Shown: positions 1 through 8,730 of the stretch, piece by piece | Numbering within the stretch: the stretch's first letter is position 1 | How the letters are laid out: every line of letters begins with the position of its first letter | NCBI GenBank assembly: GCA_030682175.1 | Contig: JAUXOM010000132.1 | Location: 1-38,290 of the forward strand | Length of the DNA: 38,290 nt | Direction: 5' to 3' | From: Rhodocyclaceae bacterium | Lineage (GTDB): Bacteria; Pseudomonadota; Gammaproteobacteria; Burkholderiales; Rhodocyclaceae | Made by a program: the position numbers and the translations under genes | Notes under the pieces: model-generated | Told to the model about the DNA's origin: nothing | What the model saw: the letters and a program-made list of their open reading frames with translations, nothing else | Databases searched by the model: none

Positions 1-10
1 TGCTCCTGTC

Positions 11-39
11 GGAAATCGAGGCGGGATTGCCTCGTTTCC
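11..39. repeat. Imperfect inverted repeat, possible terminator
   Basis: GGAAATCGAGGC at 11-22 pairs, with one bulged base, with GCCTCGTTTCC at 29-39, leaving a 6-base loop. It lies about 170 bases beyond the stop of the minus-strand draT gene, so it could end that transcript, but there is no clear U-run. The rest of 1-188 shows no convincing gene. Confidence 0.35.
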
Positions 40-188
40 AACATCGGCAGTTGCCTGCCTTTGCAAACCTCCTACGGTCCAGAACACCCTACTACAGTCC
101 AGCACCACCCCTACCGCGCGAGCGGTTTAGTCCTTGGCCGAGATACAGACGTACAGTCGATCTGAACTACCGCACCGGGCGGCCTCCC

Positions 189-211
189 GCCGTCCTGCCA
201 GCGCCGACTTT
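189..211 (-). repeat. Dispersed 23-bp repeat, copy A
   Basis: Minus-strand copy of the motif with core GTCGGCGCTGGC, followed by AGGACGGC. It starts on the last base of the draT stop codon, so it directly follows draT in the direction of transcription. Seven further copies are in the window. Confidence 0.8.
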
Positions 212-1083
212 TACAGCGTGCTCAGCGTGACTTCGTAGGCGCCGCCGATGACGAGGTGTTCGTCCTCGCCCTTGAGGATGCCGGGCAGCAGGGCGCAGTG
301 GAAGAAGATCTTGGCGCGGGGGACCGCGACGGCGAGGATGTAGTCGCCGAACTCGCCGGCGCGCTCGCGGCTGGCGGTGAATGAGCCCAGGTTGTTGAAC
401 AGCACGACCTGGCGCCGGCCCGCGCCGGAGAGCACCTCGTGTTCGCCGATGCGGTTGATGCCGCGGTAGAGCGTCAGGCGGTCGCCTGCGGCGGCGCGGG
501 CGAATTCATATTGGCAATAGGCGTAGAGCAGGTCGAGCTGTGCCTCGAGCGCGTTGGTGCCGTAAAGGCCGCCGGCGCGCATTTCCTCGTAGCGCAGCCA
601 GGCCGGGCCGCTGAAGTCGCGCAGCGGCTCGCCGTGGAAGCGCGGCACGAGGCCGAAGCGCGATTCCACCCAGCCCTTGAGCACCGCGCCCTCGCGGCCG
701 TCGGCGTCGAAGCTCCAGCCGCGCAGCGTGCGCAGCCAGTTGGCCTTGGCGCGTTTTTGCGAATGTTCGTCGATGCCGGCTGCTTCGAGATGGTCGAGGC
801 AGAAGTGCGCGGCGACGTAGTCGCGGAACAATTGCGCACGCTCGGTGGCAGTGTCGATGCCGTCCTGCAGGGCGAACAGGTCGGCATGCAGTTCGGCGAC
901 GCCGTCGAGCGCGAGCGCTGTCGGGTGCTGCTGGAAAGTGAGGCTGCCGAGGATCACCGCCGGCAGGTTGCAGCGGTTGATCGGCAGGCGTGCCCAGGAG
1001 GGCAAGCTGGGGTTCTGTGCGGAATTGTCGGAAGTGCTACAAGAACCCACTGTGTTGTCGCTTCGCTTCGTCACGCTGAGCAC
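211..1083 (-). CDS. draT: NAD+-dinitrogen-reductase ADP-ribosyltransferase DraT
   Basis: DraT switches nitrogenase off by transferring ADP-ribose from NAD+ to one arginine of the NifH dimer when ammonium or darkness/energy limitation is sensed. The family-typical opening LPINRCNLPAVILGSLTFQ is at residues 33-51. Later come LTLYRG (likely the R of the R-S-E ADP-ribosyltransferase triad), GSFTAS (the S) and KGEDEH (the acidic part). The gene is divergent from nifH, whose target arginine (Arg102) is intact. The partner draG is not in the window. The start is uncertain: the first codon shown is GTG, no good Shine-Dalgarno is visible, and about 30 residues precede the conserved region, so a GTG near 1050 or a TTG near 1005 is also possible. 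The nifH NifA site lies inside this 5' end. Confidence 0.93.
   Translation of the reverse strand: MLSVTKRSDNTVGSCSTSDNSAQNPSLPSWARLPINRCNLPAVILGSLTFQQHPTALALDGVAELHADLFALQDGIDTATERAQLFRDYVAAHFCLDHLEAAGIDEHSQKRAKANWLRTLRGWSFDADGREGAVLKGWVESRFGLVPRFHGEPLRDFSGPAWLRYEEMRAGGLYGTNALEAQLDLLYAYCQYEFARAAAGDRLTLYRGINRIGEHEVLSGAGRRQVVLFNNLGSFTASRERAGEFGDYILAVAVPRAKIFFHCALLPGILKGEDEHLVIGGAYEVTLSTL
1026..1041 (+). promoter_or_regulatory. NifA upstream activator site of nifH
   Basis: TGTCGGAAGTGCTACA matches the NifA consensus TGT-N10-ACA exactly. It is about 90 bases before the -24 element, a usual distance for an enhancer-type site. It overlaps the 5' end of the divergent draT reading frame. Confidence 0.8.
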
Positions 1084-1088
1084 GTTGA

Positions 1089-2108
<1,020 letters not shown>

Positions 2109-2118
2109 GGAGACAGTA

Positions 2119-2196
2119 ATGGCCCCCACGCTCACTTTGTTCGCTGCCCCCACAGGGGGCGCCGTCTCCTTCGGGACGGCCCTTCAGGAGACGTAA
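2119..2196 (+). repeat. 78-bp intercistronic element, copy 1, with 25-codon ORF
   Basis: Fills nearly the whole nifH-nifD gap and is repeated at 19265-19342 with about eight changes. It contains a 25-codon frame ([14 protein letters not shown]...) ending three bases before the nifD start. A hairpin GCCCCC-ACA-GGGGGC is at 2146-2160. A second possible stem pairs CTCCT (2166-2170) with AGGAG (2186-2190), which is the nifD Shine-Dalgarno. It resembles betaproteobacterial intergenic repeats with CCCCC/GGGGG and CTTGGGGCGGCCC blocks. Whether the peptide is made is unknown. Confidence 0.8.
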
Positions 2197-2198
2197 TC

Positions 2199-3668
2199 AT
2201 GTCCGCATTAACCCGCGAAGCAACCGAGACCCTCATCCAGGAAGTGCTCGAGATTTATCCCGAAAAGGCCAGGAAGGACCGTGCCAAGCACTTGATGGTC
2301 AACGACACGGAACTCGAATCGTCCAAAAAGTGCATCACCTCAAACCGCAAGTCGCTGCCCGGCGTGATGACCATGCGCGGCTGTGCCTACGCCGGTTCGA
2401 AGGGCGTCGTCTGGGGGCCGATCAAGGACATGATCTCGATCTCCCACGGCCCGATCGGCTGCGGCCAGTATGCGCGCGGCGGCCGCCGCAACTACTACGT
2501 CGGCACCACCGGCGTGGATACCTTCTGCGAAATGAACTTCACCTCCGATTTCCAGGAAAAGGACATCGTCTTCGGCGGCGACAAGAAACTCGCCAAGCTG
2601 ATCGACGAGATCGAGATGCTGTTCCCGCTCAACAAGGGCATCTCGGTGCAGTCGGAGTGTCCGGTCGGCCTGATCGGTGACGACATCGAGGCGGTATCGA
2701 AGAAGGCCGCCGCCCAACTCGACAAGCCGGTGGTGCCGGTGCGCTGCGAGGGTTTCCGCGGCGTGTCGCAGTCGCTCGGCCACCACATCGCCAACGACTC
2801 GGTGCGTGACTGGATTCTCTCCAACCGCGACGGCCAGCCCTTCGAGAAGACACCCTACGACGTGGCCATCCTCGGCGACTACAACATCGGCGGCGACGCC
2901 TGGGCCTCGCGAATCCTGCTCGAAGAGATGGGTCTGCGCGTCGTGGCGCAGTGGTCCGGCGACGGCACGCTGGCCGAGATGGAGAACACTCCGTTCGTCA
3001 AGCTCAACCTGCTGCACTGCTACCGCTCGATGAACTACATCTCGCGCCACATGGAAGAGAAGTACGGCATTCCCTGGCTCGAATACAACTTCTTCGGCCC
3101 GACCAAGATCGCCGAGTCGCTGCGCAAGATCGCCAGCTTTTTCGACGACCACATCAAGGAAGGCGCCGAGCGCGTGATCGAGAAATACACGCCCGCCATG
3201 AACGAGGTGATCGCCAAGTACAAGCCGCGCCTGCAGGGCAAGAAGGTGATGCTCTACGTCGGCGGCCTGCGGCCGCGCCACGTCGTCGGCGCCTACGAGG
3301 ACCTCGGCATGGAAGTGGTCGGCACCGGCTACGAGTTCGCCCACAACGACGACTATGACCGCACCATCAAGGACATGGGCGACGCGACGCTGATCTACGA
3401 CGACGCCACCGGCCACGAGCTCGACGAATTCGTCAAGGCGCTGAAACCCGACCTGATCGGTTCCGGCATCAAGGAGAAGTACGTCTTCCACAAGATGGGC
3501 TTCCCCTTCCGCCAGATGCACTCCTGGGACTACTCGGGCCCCTACCACGGCTACGACGGCTTCGCCGTGTTCGCCAAGGACATGGACCTGACGCTCAACA
3601 ATCCGTGCTGGAAGATGCTCAAGGCGCCGTGGCTGAAGGAAGAGGCTGCCGAACTGAAGGCCGCCTGA
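2199..3668 (+). CDS. nifD: Nitrogenase MoFe protein alpha chain NifD
   Basis: NifD forms the alpha2beta2 dinitrogenase with NifK and holds the FeMo-cofactor where N2 is reduced. At 489 residues it is of normal length. P-cluster cysteines are Cys62 (MRGCAYAG), Cys88 (GPIGCGQ) and Cys154 (SECPVG). Cofactor ligands are Cys274 (LLHCYRS) and His441 ([19 protein letters not shown]), one lower than Azotobacter numbering. The start is preceded by AGGAG at 2186-2190, which is part of the repeat element before it. nifK follows after 77 bases. Confidence 0.98.
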   Translation: MSALTREATETLIQEVLEIYPEKARKDRAKHLMVNDTELESSKKCITSNRKSLPGVMTMRGCAYAGSKGVVWGPIKDMISISHGPIGCGQYARGGRRNYYVGTTGVDTFCEMNFTSDFQEKDIVFGGDKKLAKLIDEIEMLFPLNKGISVQSECPVGLIGDDIEAVSKKAAAQLDKPVVPVRCEGFRGVSQSLGHHIANDSVRDWILSNRDGQPFEKTPYDVAILGDYNIGGDAWASRILLEEMGLRVVAQWSGDGTLAEMENTPFVKLNLLHCYRSMNYISRHMEEKYGIPWLEYNFFGPTKIAESLRKIASFFDDHIKEGAERVIEKYTPAMNEVIAKYKPRLQGKKVMLYVGGLRPRHVVGAYEDLGMEVVGTGYEFAHNDDYDRTIKDMGDATLIYDDATGHELDEFVKALKPDLIGSGIKEKYVFHKMGFPFRQMHSWDYSGPYHGYDGFAVFAKDMDLTLNNPCWKMLKAPWLKEEAAELKAA

Positions 3669-3745
3669 AGCCGCGGAAGCAAACACACCCTTTCGATAAC
3701 TTTCGCCCGCGTCCACAGATTGGTGGCCGGGCAAAGGAGATGAAA

Positions 3746-5314
3746 ATGCAAGCAGCAGAAAATATCAAGACGTGCTTCCCCCTGTTTCGGGACGACGACT
3801 ACAAGGGCATGATCGCCAAGAAGCGCGAACTTTTCGAGGAAATCTCACCCAAGGACAAGATCGACGAGGTCTTCAACTGGACGACGACCCAGGAATACCA
3901 GGACCTCAACTTCAAGCGCGAGGCCCTCACCATCAACCCGGCCAAGCAGTGCCAGCCGCTCGGCTCGGCGCTGTGCTCGCTCGGCTTCCACAAGACGCTG
4001 GTGTATATCCACGGCTCGCAGGGCTGCATCGCCTACTTTCGCACCTACTTCAACCGCCACTTCAAGGAGCCGATCGCCATCATCGCCGACTCGATGACGG
4101 AAGACGCGGCCGTGTTCGGCGGGCAGAAGAACATCCATGAAGGCCTGGCCAACGCCAAGGCGCTCTACGGCGCCGAGATGATCGCGATGTCGACCACCTG
4201 CATCGCCGAGGTGATCGGCGACGACCTGAACGCCTTCATCGGCAACGCCCGCAAGGAAGGCCATGTGCCCGAGGACTTCCCGATCCCCTTCGCCCACACG
4301 CCGAGCTTCGTCGGCAGCCATGTCACCGGCTGGGACAACATGGAAGAGGGCATCCTGCGTTACTTCACCCTCAACACCATGGAAGGCAAGGTCGTCGGCA
4401 GCAACGGCAAGATCAACATCGTGCCGGGCTTCGAGACCTATCTGGGCAACTACCGCGTCATCAAGCGCTACATGAAGGAAATGGGCGTCGATTACACGAT
4501 GCTCTCCGATCCGGAAGAAGTGCTCGACACCCCGGCCGACGGCGAGTTCCGCATGTATGCCGGCGGCACGACGCAGGACGAGGTCAAGGACGCGCCCAAT
4601 GCCCACAACACCTTCCTGATCCAGCCGCTCGGCCTCGCCAAGACCAGCAAGTTCGTCGAGAGCACCTGGAACCATGAAGTGCCCAAGCTCAACATCCCGA
4701 TGGGTGTCGAGTGGACCGACGAATTCCTGATGAAGGTTTCCGAAGTCAGCGGCAAGCCGATTCCCGCTTCCCTGCAACTGGAGCGCGGTCGCCTGGTGGA
4801 CATGATGACCGACTCGCACGCCTGGCTGCACGGCAAGAAAATGGCGGTCTACGGCGATCCGGACTTCACCATGGGCATGGTGAAGCTGATGATGGAATTC
4901 GGCATCGAACCGACCCATGTCGTCTGCAACAACGGCAGCAAGAAGTGGGCAAAGGCGATGACCGCATTGCTGGCGTCGAGTCCCTATGGCGCCAACGGCA
5001 AGCCCTATCCCGGCGCGGACCTGTGGCACCTGCGCAGCCTGTGCTTCACCGACAAGCCGGACTTTCTCATCGGCAACAGCTACGGCAAGTACATCCAGCG
5101 CGACACCTTCCACAAGGGCGCGGAGTTCGAGGTACCGCTGATCCGCATCGGCTTCCCGATCTTCGACCGGCACCATCTGCATCGCCAGACCACGCTCGGC
5201 TACGAAGGCGCCATGCAGGTGCTGACCACGCTGACCAACGCCGTGCTCGAACTGCTCGACGACAAGACGCGCGGGATGGGCACGACCGACTACAACCACG
5301 ACCTTGTGCGGTAA
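3746..5314 (+). CDS. nifK: Nitrogenase MoFe protein beta chain NifK
   Basis: Beta chain of dinitrogenase; shares the P-cluster with NifD. 522 residues. P-cluster cysteines are Cys69 (AKQCQPLG), Cys94 (GSQGCIAYF) and Cys152 (STTCIAEVIGDD). ATG 3746 is chosen because AAAGGAG ends six bases before it. ATG 3740 touches that Shine-Dalgarno, and the longer frame to 3605 overlaps nifD without homology. nifT follows six bases after the stop. Confidence 0.97.
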   Translation: MQAAENIKTCFPLFRDDDYKGMIAKKRELFEEISPKDKIDEVFNWTTTQEYQDLNFKREALTINPAKQCQPLGSALCSLGFHKTLVYIHGSQGCIAYFRTYFNRHFKEPIAIIADSMTEDAAVFGGQKNIHEGLANAKALYGAEMIAMSTTCIAEVIGDDLNAFIGNARKEGHVPEDFPIPFAHTPSFVGSHVTGWDNMEEGILRYFTLNTMEGKVVGSNGKINIVPGFETYLGNYRVIKRYMKEMGVDYTMLSDPEEVLDTPADGEFRMYAGGTTQDEVKDAPNAHNTFLIQPLGLAKTSKFVESTWNHEVPKLNIPMGVEWTDEFLMKVSEVSGKPIPASLQLERGRLVDMMTDSHAWLHGKKMAVYGDPDFTMGMVKLMMEFGIEPTHVVCNNGSKKWAKAMTALLASSPYGANGKPYPGADLWHLRSLCFTDKPDFLIGNSYGKYIQRDTFHKGAEFEVPLIRIGFPIFDRHHLHRQTTLGYEGAMQVLTTLTNAVLELLDDKTRGMGTTDYNHDLVR

Positions 5315-5320
5315 TTCATC

Positions 5321-5542
5321 GTGGCCAACATCATGATCCGCCGCGGCGACGCAGGCTATGTGTTCTACATGCCCAAGCGCGATATCGAGGACCAGATTAC
5401 CTCGATGGAATTCGATAGCCCCGAAAAGTGGGGCGGCGAGATCAGGTTGAAGAATGGCGGCATCTACTTCATCGAACCGCAAAGCGCGCCCGAGCGCCTG
5501 CCTTGCTCGCTGCGGGCCAAGCGAATCGATGGTGTCGAGTAA
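5321..5542 (+). CDS. nifT: Nitrogen fixation protein NifT (FixT family)
   Basis: Small protein usually found directly behind nifK; its role is unresolved and mutants of it commonly show little phenotype. 73 residues, with the family pattern MIRR near the N-terminus, an acidic-aromatic middle (DSPEKWGGEIRLKNGG) and a C-terminal PERLPCSLRAKRI. The start is taken as GTG at 5321, giving the usual few residues before MIRR; ATG 5333 is the alternative. No strong Shine-Dalgarno is visible, so translation may couple to nifK. Confidence 0.9.
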   Translation: MANIMIRRGDAGYVFYMPKRDIEDQITSMEFDSPEKWGGEIRLKNGGIYFIEPQSAPERLPCSLRAKRIDGVE

Positions 5543-5562
5543 ATTTTTAAAGGAGTTTCATC

Positions 5563-5757
5563 ATGGCAATGAAAATCATCCAGGCGGAATGCACATCCTG
5601 CGGCGACTGCGTGCCGGTCTGCCCGACCACCTCGATTACCGATAAGGGCGGCATTTACAAGATCAACAAGGACACCTGCAACGAGTGCGAAGACCAGGAT
5701 TCGCCGCAGTGCGTGGCGGCCTGCCCCGCCGGCGATGCCTGCATCGTGTATCTCTGA
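5563..5757 (+). CDS. fdxN: 2[4Fe-4S] ferredoxin, nitrogenase-associated (FdxN type)
   Basis: 64-residue cytoplasmic electron carrier. The first cluster motif is CTSCGDCVPVC (CX2CX2CX3C). The second is CNEC, seven residues, then CVAAC (CX2CX7CX3C), the longer-loop form seen in nif-linked and Alvin-type ferredoxins. AAAGGAG stands well before ATG 5563. Position between nifT and nifY makes an electron-donor role for NifH or for cofactor assembly likely. The symbol is given by analogy; the exact subfamily was not tested. Confidence 0.88.
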   Translation: MAMKIIQAECTSCGDCVPVCPTTSITDKGGIYKINKDTCNECEDQDSPQCVAACPAGDACIVYL

Positions 5758-5791
5758 TACACGATGCCCATCGTCACCCGCCCCCTCCCAG

Positions 5792-5811
5792 CCTCCCCCT
5801 CGCGGGGGAGG
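5792..5811. repeat. Perfect 8-bp hairpin in ferredoxin-nifY gap
   Basis: CCTCCCCC (5792-5799), loop TCGC, GGGGGAGG (5804-5811). It is in the 92-base gap before the GTG start of nifY. No U-run follows, so it is more likely an intergenic repeat or mRNA-processing/stability element than a full terminator. Confidence 0.6.
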
Positions 5812-5849
5812 TGACTCATCTGCTCGCTTCGCTCGAAAGGAAACTGTAC

Positions 5850-6278
5850 GTGTCTGCATCTCTTAAAGGAGCCATTCGCGTTGCCTGCGCCACGGACAGT
5901 GGCGAACTGATCGACGGGCACTTCGGTTCCTGCCGCGCTTTTCTGGTGTATCAGGTGTCGCCGGAGACGGTGGAGTTCGTCAACGCGCTCTCCACCGCCG
6001 CGGCCGACGAGGCCGAAGATCGCAACAAGGCCCGTGCCGCCCTGATCGACGGTTGCCAGATCGCCTGTTTCCAGTCGATCGGCGGTCCGGCCGCTGCCAA
6101 GGTCGTGCGCGCCGGCACGCATCCGCTCAAGGTGGCGCCGAATACGCGGGTCGATGACATGCTGGCCAGGCTGCAGCAGACCCTGACGAACCCGCCGCCC
6201 TGGCTCGCCAAGGTGATGGGCGTGGAGGCCGCCTCGCTGGCCACCTATCGCGAACTCGCCGAGGTCGGGGAAGAATGA
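5850..6278 (+). CDS. nifY: NifY/NifX-family FeMo-cofactor-binding protein
   Basis: Dinitrogenase iron-molybdenum cofactor-binding domain protein; relatives carry or stage FeMo-co or its precursors and hold apo-NifDK open. From GTG 5850 it is 142 residues. Conserved start of the domain is IRVACATDSGELIDGHFGSC (residues 8-27), with the family HFG signature, followed by CFQSIGGPAAAKVV. GTG 5850 is chosen because GAAAGG lies nine bases before it and the domain begins at once; no ATG is available upstream in a homologous stretch. It overlaps the next gene by ATGA. Called nifY from its place behind nifHDK; it could equally be called nifX-like. Confidence 0.82.
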   Translation: MSASLKGAIRVACATDSGELIDGHFGSCRAFLVYQVSPETVEFVNALSTAAADEAEDRNKARAALIDGCQIACFQSIGGPAAAKVVRAGTHPLKVAPNTRVDDMLARLQQTLTNPPPWLAKVMGVEAASLATYRELAEVGEE

Positions 6279-6562
6279 ATTCCGGCATCACGCCCGACTA
6301 CCTCGACGCGGTGCTCGCGCACGTCGCGGCCAGCCCGTCGCGGGACTACGAGGCGCTGGTGCAGGAATTGCGGGCCACCTTTCCCGGTCGCCACATCTCG
6401 GTGTGCGGCGCTGACGACGTTTCGCCGCGACTCGCGTCGGCAGCGGGGAACCCGGTCTGCGAGATCTATTATGTGGCCACCGGCGAACACTGCCTCAGCC
6501 TCACCAACGACCTGGCCGCCGCAACCGGCATCGTGGTGGCGCTGCGTGACGACGAAGACTGA
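6275..6562 (+). CDS. Small nif-cluster protein, DUF6129-like
   Basis: 95 residues, no signal peptide or membrane segment, no metal-binding motif; contains two isolated cysteines. The start codon overlaps the nifY stop (ATGA), so it is translated in step with nifY. It resembles small uncharacterised proteins found next to nifY in betaproteobacterial nif clusters, which I believe are grouped as DUF6129; this family name is from memory. Function unknown. Confidence 0.75.
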   Translation: MNSGITPDYLDAVLAHVAASPSRDYEALVQELRATFPGRHISVCGADDVSPRLASAAGNPVCEIYYVATGEHCLSLTNDLAAATGIVVALRDDED

Positions 6563-6580
6563 GCGCATGGAGCAATCCGG

Positions 6581-7573
6581 ATGTTCGTCACCACCAATGC
6601 CCCAAAAGTGCCCGAGCTGACCACCCTGTCGCACCTGGTCGCCGAATATTGCGTCCAGGTGCCGGTGGCACAGGGGCCGGCCGCCCTGGCTCGCGAACTG
6701 GCGCGCCTGGTGCCGCAACTGAACTTCCGCGGCGTGCTGACGCGCGGCGGCTGGTATCGCCTCGGTGGCGTGGTGGATGCGCAAGGCCGGCATATTGCCG
6801 ACGATATCGAGCGCTGGGCCGAGGAAGAACTGGAACGCTGCGATGAGGACCTCGCCGTCGTCGCCAGCGCCCATGCCGACGACAAGCTGCGTGCCACGCG
6901 GCTGACCGGCAAGACACACTACTGGGTGGCACGCAGCGGCCCGGGCGCCGCCGATTTCATCCAGATCGACATCGAGGAACTGCAAGAGGTCATTTGCCAT
7001 GCCCTGTTTCCCGCCGGCGAGGTGCCGACCAGCCTCGCGGAACTTGTCGATCCGCGCGACGCCTGTCCGAACCATCAGGCCGCGCTGGGCGTGCCGTTCT
7101 ACGCCATGCGCCGACTGACCCATATCGCCGAATTCCTCGACGGCATGCGGGCGCAGAAACCCGAGCCGCAGCCGGTGCATCGCTTCATCGAGGCCTGGGA
7201 AGCGAGCTCCGCCAGCCATGCCAGCGACTTCAGCAATCACTGGGTGCTTGCGGTGCGCGAACACCTCGACCGCTATCGCCAGCCGATCCGTGGCGCCACC
7301 CCGGTGGCGGCCTTGAATGGCGCGCCGCCGCGTTTCGATGGCGGGTTTGGCGCCCATGAGCTAAGGGGATTGGCACTGGCCGGCGCGCTGCAACGCTTCG
7401 ACCGCCACCTCGGTTATCCAATGGCGTGGTTCTTCCACATGCTCACGACGAAGAGTGTGCCGCATGCCGTCGCGGCCGTCGTGATCGAGGACGTGCAAGG
7501 CGGCTTCAACTACCTGCCCGGCCGCGACGTGCAGGTCGTGCGCGACTGGCTGCACCGGCCCTACAGCTTTTGA
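6581..7573 (+). CDS. Unrecognised 330-residue protein ending the nifHDK operon
   Basis: I do not recognise the family. It is a soluble-looking protein with no signal peptide, transmembrane segment or obvious nucleotide- or metal-binding motif. It has several Trp/Tyr-rich patches (GGWYRLGG, THYWVARSG, YPMAWFFHMLTT). It starts 18 bases after the DUF6129-like gene and has GGAG ahead of ATG 6581, so it is probably the last gene of the nifH transcript. Its stop abuts the stop of the convergent GNAT gene. Codon use is like the neighbouring nif genes. A nitrogenase-related role is an inference from position only. Confidence 0.8.
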   Translation: MFVTTNAPKVPELTTLSHLVAEYCVQVPVAQGPAALARELARLVPQLNFRGVLTRGGWYRLGGVVDAQGRHIADDIERWAEEELERCDEDLAVVASAHADDKLRATRLTGKTHYWVARSGPGAADFIQIDIEELQEVICHALFPAGEVPTSLAELVDPRDACPNHQAALGVPFYAMRRLTHIAEFLDGMRAQKPEPQPVHRFIEAWEASSASHASDFSNHWVLAVREHLDRYRQPIRGATPVAALNGAPPRFDGGFGAHELRGLALAGALQRFDRHLGYPMAWFFHMLTTKSVPHAVAAVVIEDVQGGFNYLPGRDVQVVRDWLHRPYSF

Positions 7574-8029
7574 TCACAACGGCTTGCGCCGTACCACCAT
7601 CGCCGAGTTTTCGAAACCGAGCCGGTCGTAGAAAGCCAGGGCGGCCGTGTTGTCCCGGTCGGCCAGCAGGGTGACGCGCGTCATGCCCTGCGCTGTCGCC
7701 CACGCGAGTACCTGCTCGACCAGTGCGCGGCCCAGCCCGGCGCCCCGGTACTTCGCGCTGACGATCACATCTTCAAGCAGCAACACGCGCGTGCCCTGCG
7801 CCGTGCTGACGGTGATCAGCGCATTGGCCATGCCGGCGACTTTGCCTTCGACGCGCAGCACGAAGAGCTGACCCAGCGCCGGGTTGTCGAGAATCAGTTT
7901 CAGGCCTTGCAGTTGTTTGTCGTGCTCGGGCTGAAAATCGCTTTCGAGGGTGAACAGTTCGCGCATGAGGTCGATCATCTCCGGGAGATCGGTGGCTGTC
8001 GCAAAGTCGATAATCGCGTGCATCGTCAT
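7574..8029 (-). CDS. GNAT-family N-acetyltransferase
   Basis: 151 residues with the GNAT fold pattern: N-terminal helices, LLLEDVIVSAKYRGAGLGRALVEQVL (acetyl-CoA-binding Q/RxxGxG/A around residues 93-104), and a C-terminal ADRDNTAALAFYDRLGF. It transfers an acetyl group to an unknown amine. It is convergent with the nifHDK operon with no gap and shows no nif-type promoter. ATG 8029 or 8023 could be the start. Confidence 0.88.
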   Translation of the reverse strand: MTMHAIIDFATATDLPEMIDLMRELFTLESDFQPEHDKQLQGLKLILDNPALGQLFVLRVEGKVAGMANALITVSTAQGTRVLLLEDVIVSAKYRGAGLGRALVEQVLAWATAQGMTRVTLLADRDNTAALAFYDRLGFENSAMVVRRKPL

Positions 8030-8128
8030 CCGATCAGAGCCACAGCCTTGATCTGTACAAGGCGAAATTACCTCACACTACATAGCGCTAGATAAAAACC
8101 AGGCCACGTTGGGTTTTCCGTAGGGCGA

Positions 8129-8527
8129 TCAGGCGTCTTCAGGCCCGAAGCAGACCGGCTTGTCGTCACACTCCGCGCAATGCGGAGACTTGCAGATCGG
8201 CACGCCGGCGCGTTCGCAGAGCTGGCGGTAGAAGAACTTCTTCCACTTCATGTCGCCCACATTGCGCGCGACGAGCGCCGGGAAGTGCGCCTCCAGCAAT
8301 GCCGACATTGCCTTGCGGCTGGCCAGCCCCATGTCCTGCCAGAGATGGTTTTCGCCCATCGATGCGGTGGCGATGGCGTAGCAAAGCCGCAGGGTTTCGG
8401 CGCTGTCGTCGCTGCGGTAATCCATCAGCAGGGCGACGATGTCCTCGTACTCGTTGTCGATCGAGTTGAGGGGGCGGGCGGCGACGATACGCGGCGCCCA
8501 GACGACTTGCTCGAATACGGTTTGCAT
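8129..8527 (-). CDS. nifQ: Molybdenum-donor protein NifQ
   Basis: NifQ carries a Mo-Fe-S cluster and supplies molybdenum to NifEN/NifH during FeMo-co assembly. 132 residues. The C-terminal signature CKSPHCAECDDKPVC is the diagnostic CX4CX2CX5C, preceded by the typical MKWKKFFYRQLCERAG. ATG 8527 is chosen because GGAGG lies six bases before it; the frame extends to 8623 but that extension covers the promoter region. It is divergent from nifE and has its own sigma-54 promoter. Confidence 0.95.
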   Translation of the reverse strand: MQTVFEQVVWAPRIVAARPLNSIDNEYEDIVALLMDYRSDDSAETLRLCYAIATASMGENHLWQDMGLASRKAMSALLEAHFPALVARNVGDMKWKKFFYRQLCERAGVPICKSPHCAECDDKPVCFGPEDA

Positions 8528-8562
8528 GGCGTCCTCCAATGAGTGGGTGCACTGTCGATCAC

Positions 8563-8577
8563 GCAAACCCCATGCCA
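8563..8577 (-). promoter_or_regulatory. Sigma-54 promoter of nifQ
   Basis: Read on the minus strand, TGGCATGGGGTTTGC has GG and GC 12 bases apart. It is 36 bases before the chosen nifQ start, and this supports that start. The NifA site at 8631-8646 is about 54 bases upstream. Confidence 0.82.
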
Positions 8578-8630
8578 CGCCCCGTTTGGCCTGAAATTCA
8601 GGCGCATGGCTTTGTCGCGTCAACGCTCAT

Positions 8631-8646
8631 TGTCGCAAATGCGACA
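8631..8646. promoter_or_regulatory. Palindromic NifA site shared by nifQ and nifE
   Basis: TGTCGCAAATGCGACA matches TGT-N10-ACA and is a near-perfect palindrome with 6-base arms. It lies between two diverging sigma-54 promoters at similar distances (about 54 and 46 bases), and no second full site was found between them. Confidence 0.85.
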
Positions 8647-8690
8647 ACGTGCCAGATCGCGCGATCCTTGTCGAAACAGATGCTTAGGCA

Positions 8691-8705
8691 TGGCACACGG
8701 TTTGC
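8691..8705 (+). promoter_or_regulatory. Sigma-54 promoter of nifE
   Basis: TGGCACACGGTTTGC with GG and GC 12 bases apart, 26 bases before the nifE start. A Shine-Dalgarno AAAGGA follows at 8719-8724. Confidence 0.92.
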
Positions 8706-8730
8706 ACTAGGAGGCTAGAAAGGACCGTCC

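Noticed and set aside
3605-3745. N-terminal extension of nifK into nifD
   Set aside because: No homology; a good Shine-Dalgarno serves ATG 3746.
5685-5849. N-terminal extension of nifY back into the ferredoxin gene
   Set aside because: It overlaps the ferredoxin end and the hairpin, has no homology, and GTG 5850 with a Shine-Dalgarno matches the family start.
7373-7387. TGGCAC-like sequence resembling a sigma-54 promoter
   Set aside because: The GC dinucleotide is at the wrong spacing and it is inside a coding region.
8528-8623. N-terminal extension of nifQ
   Set aside because: It would cover the sigma-54 promoter; GGAGG before ATG 8527 fits the NifQ start.
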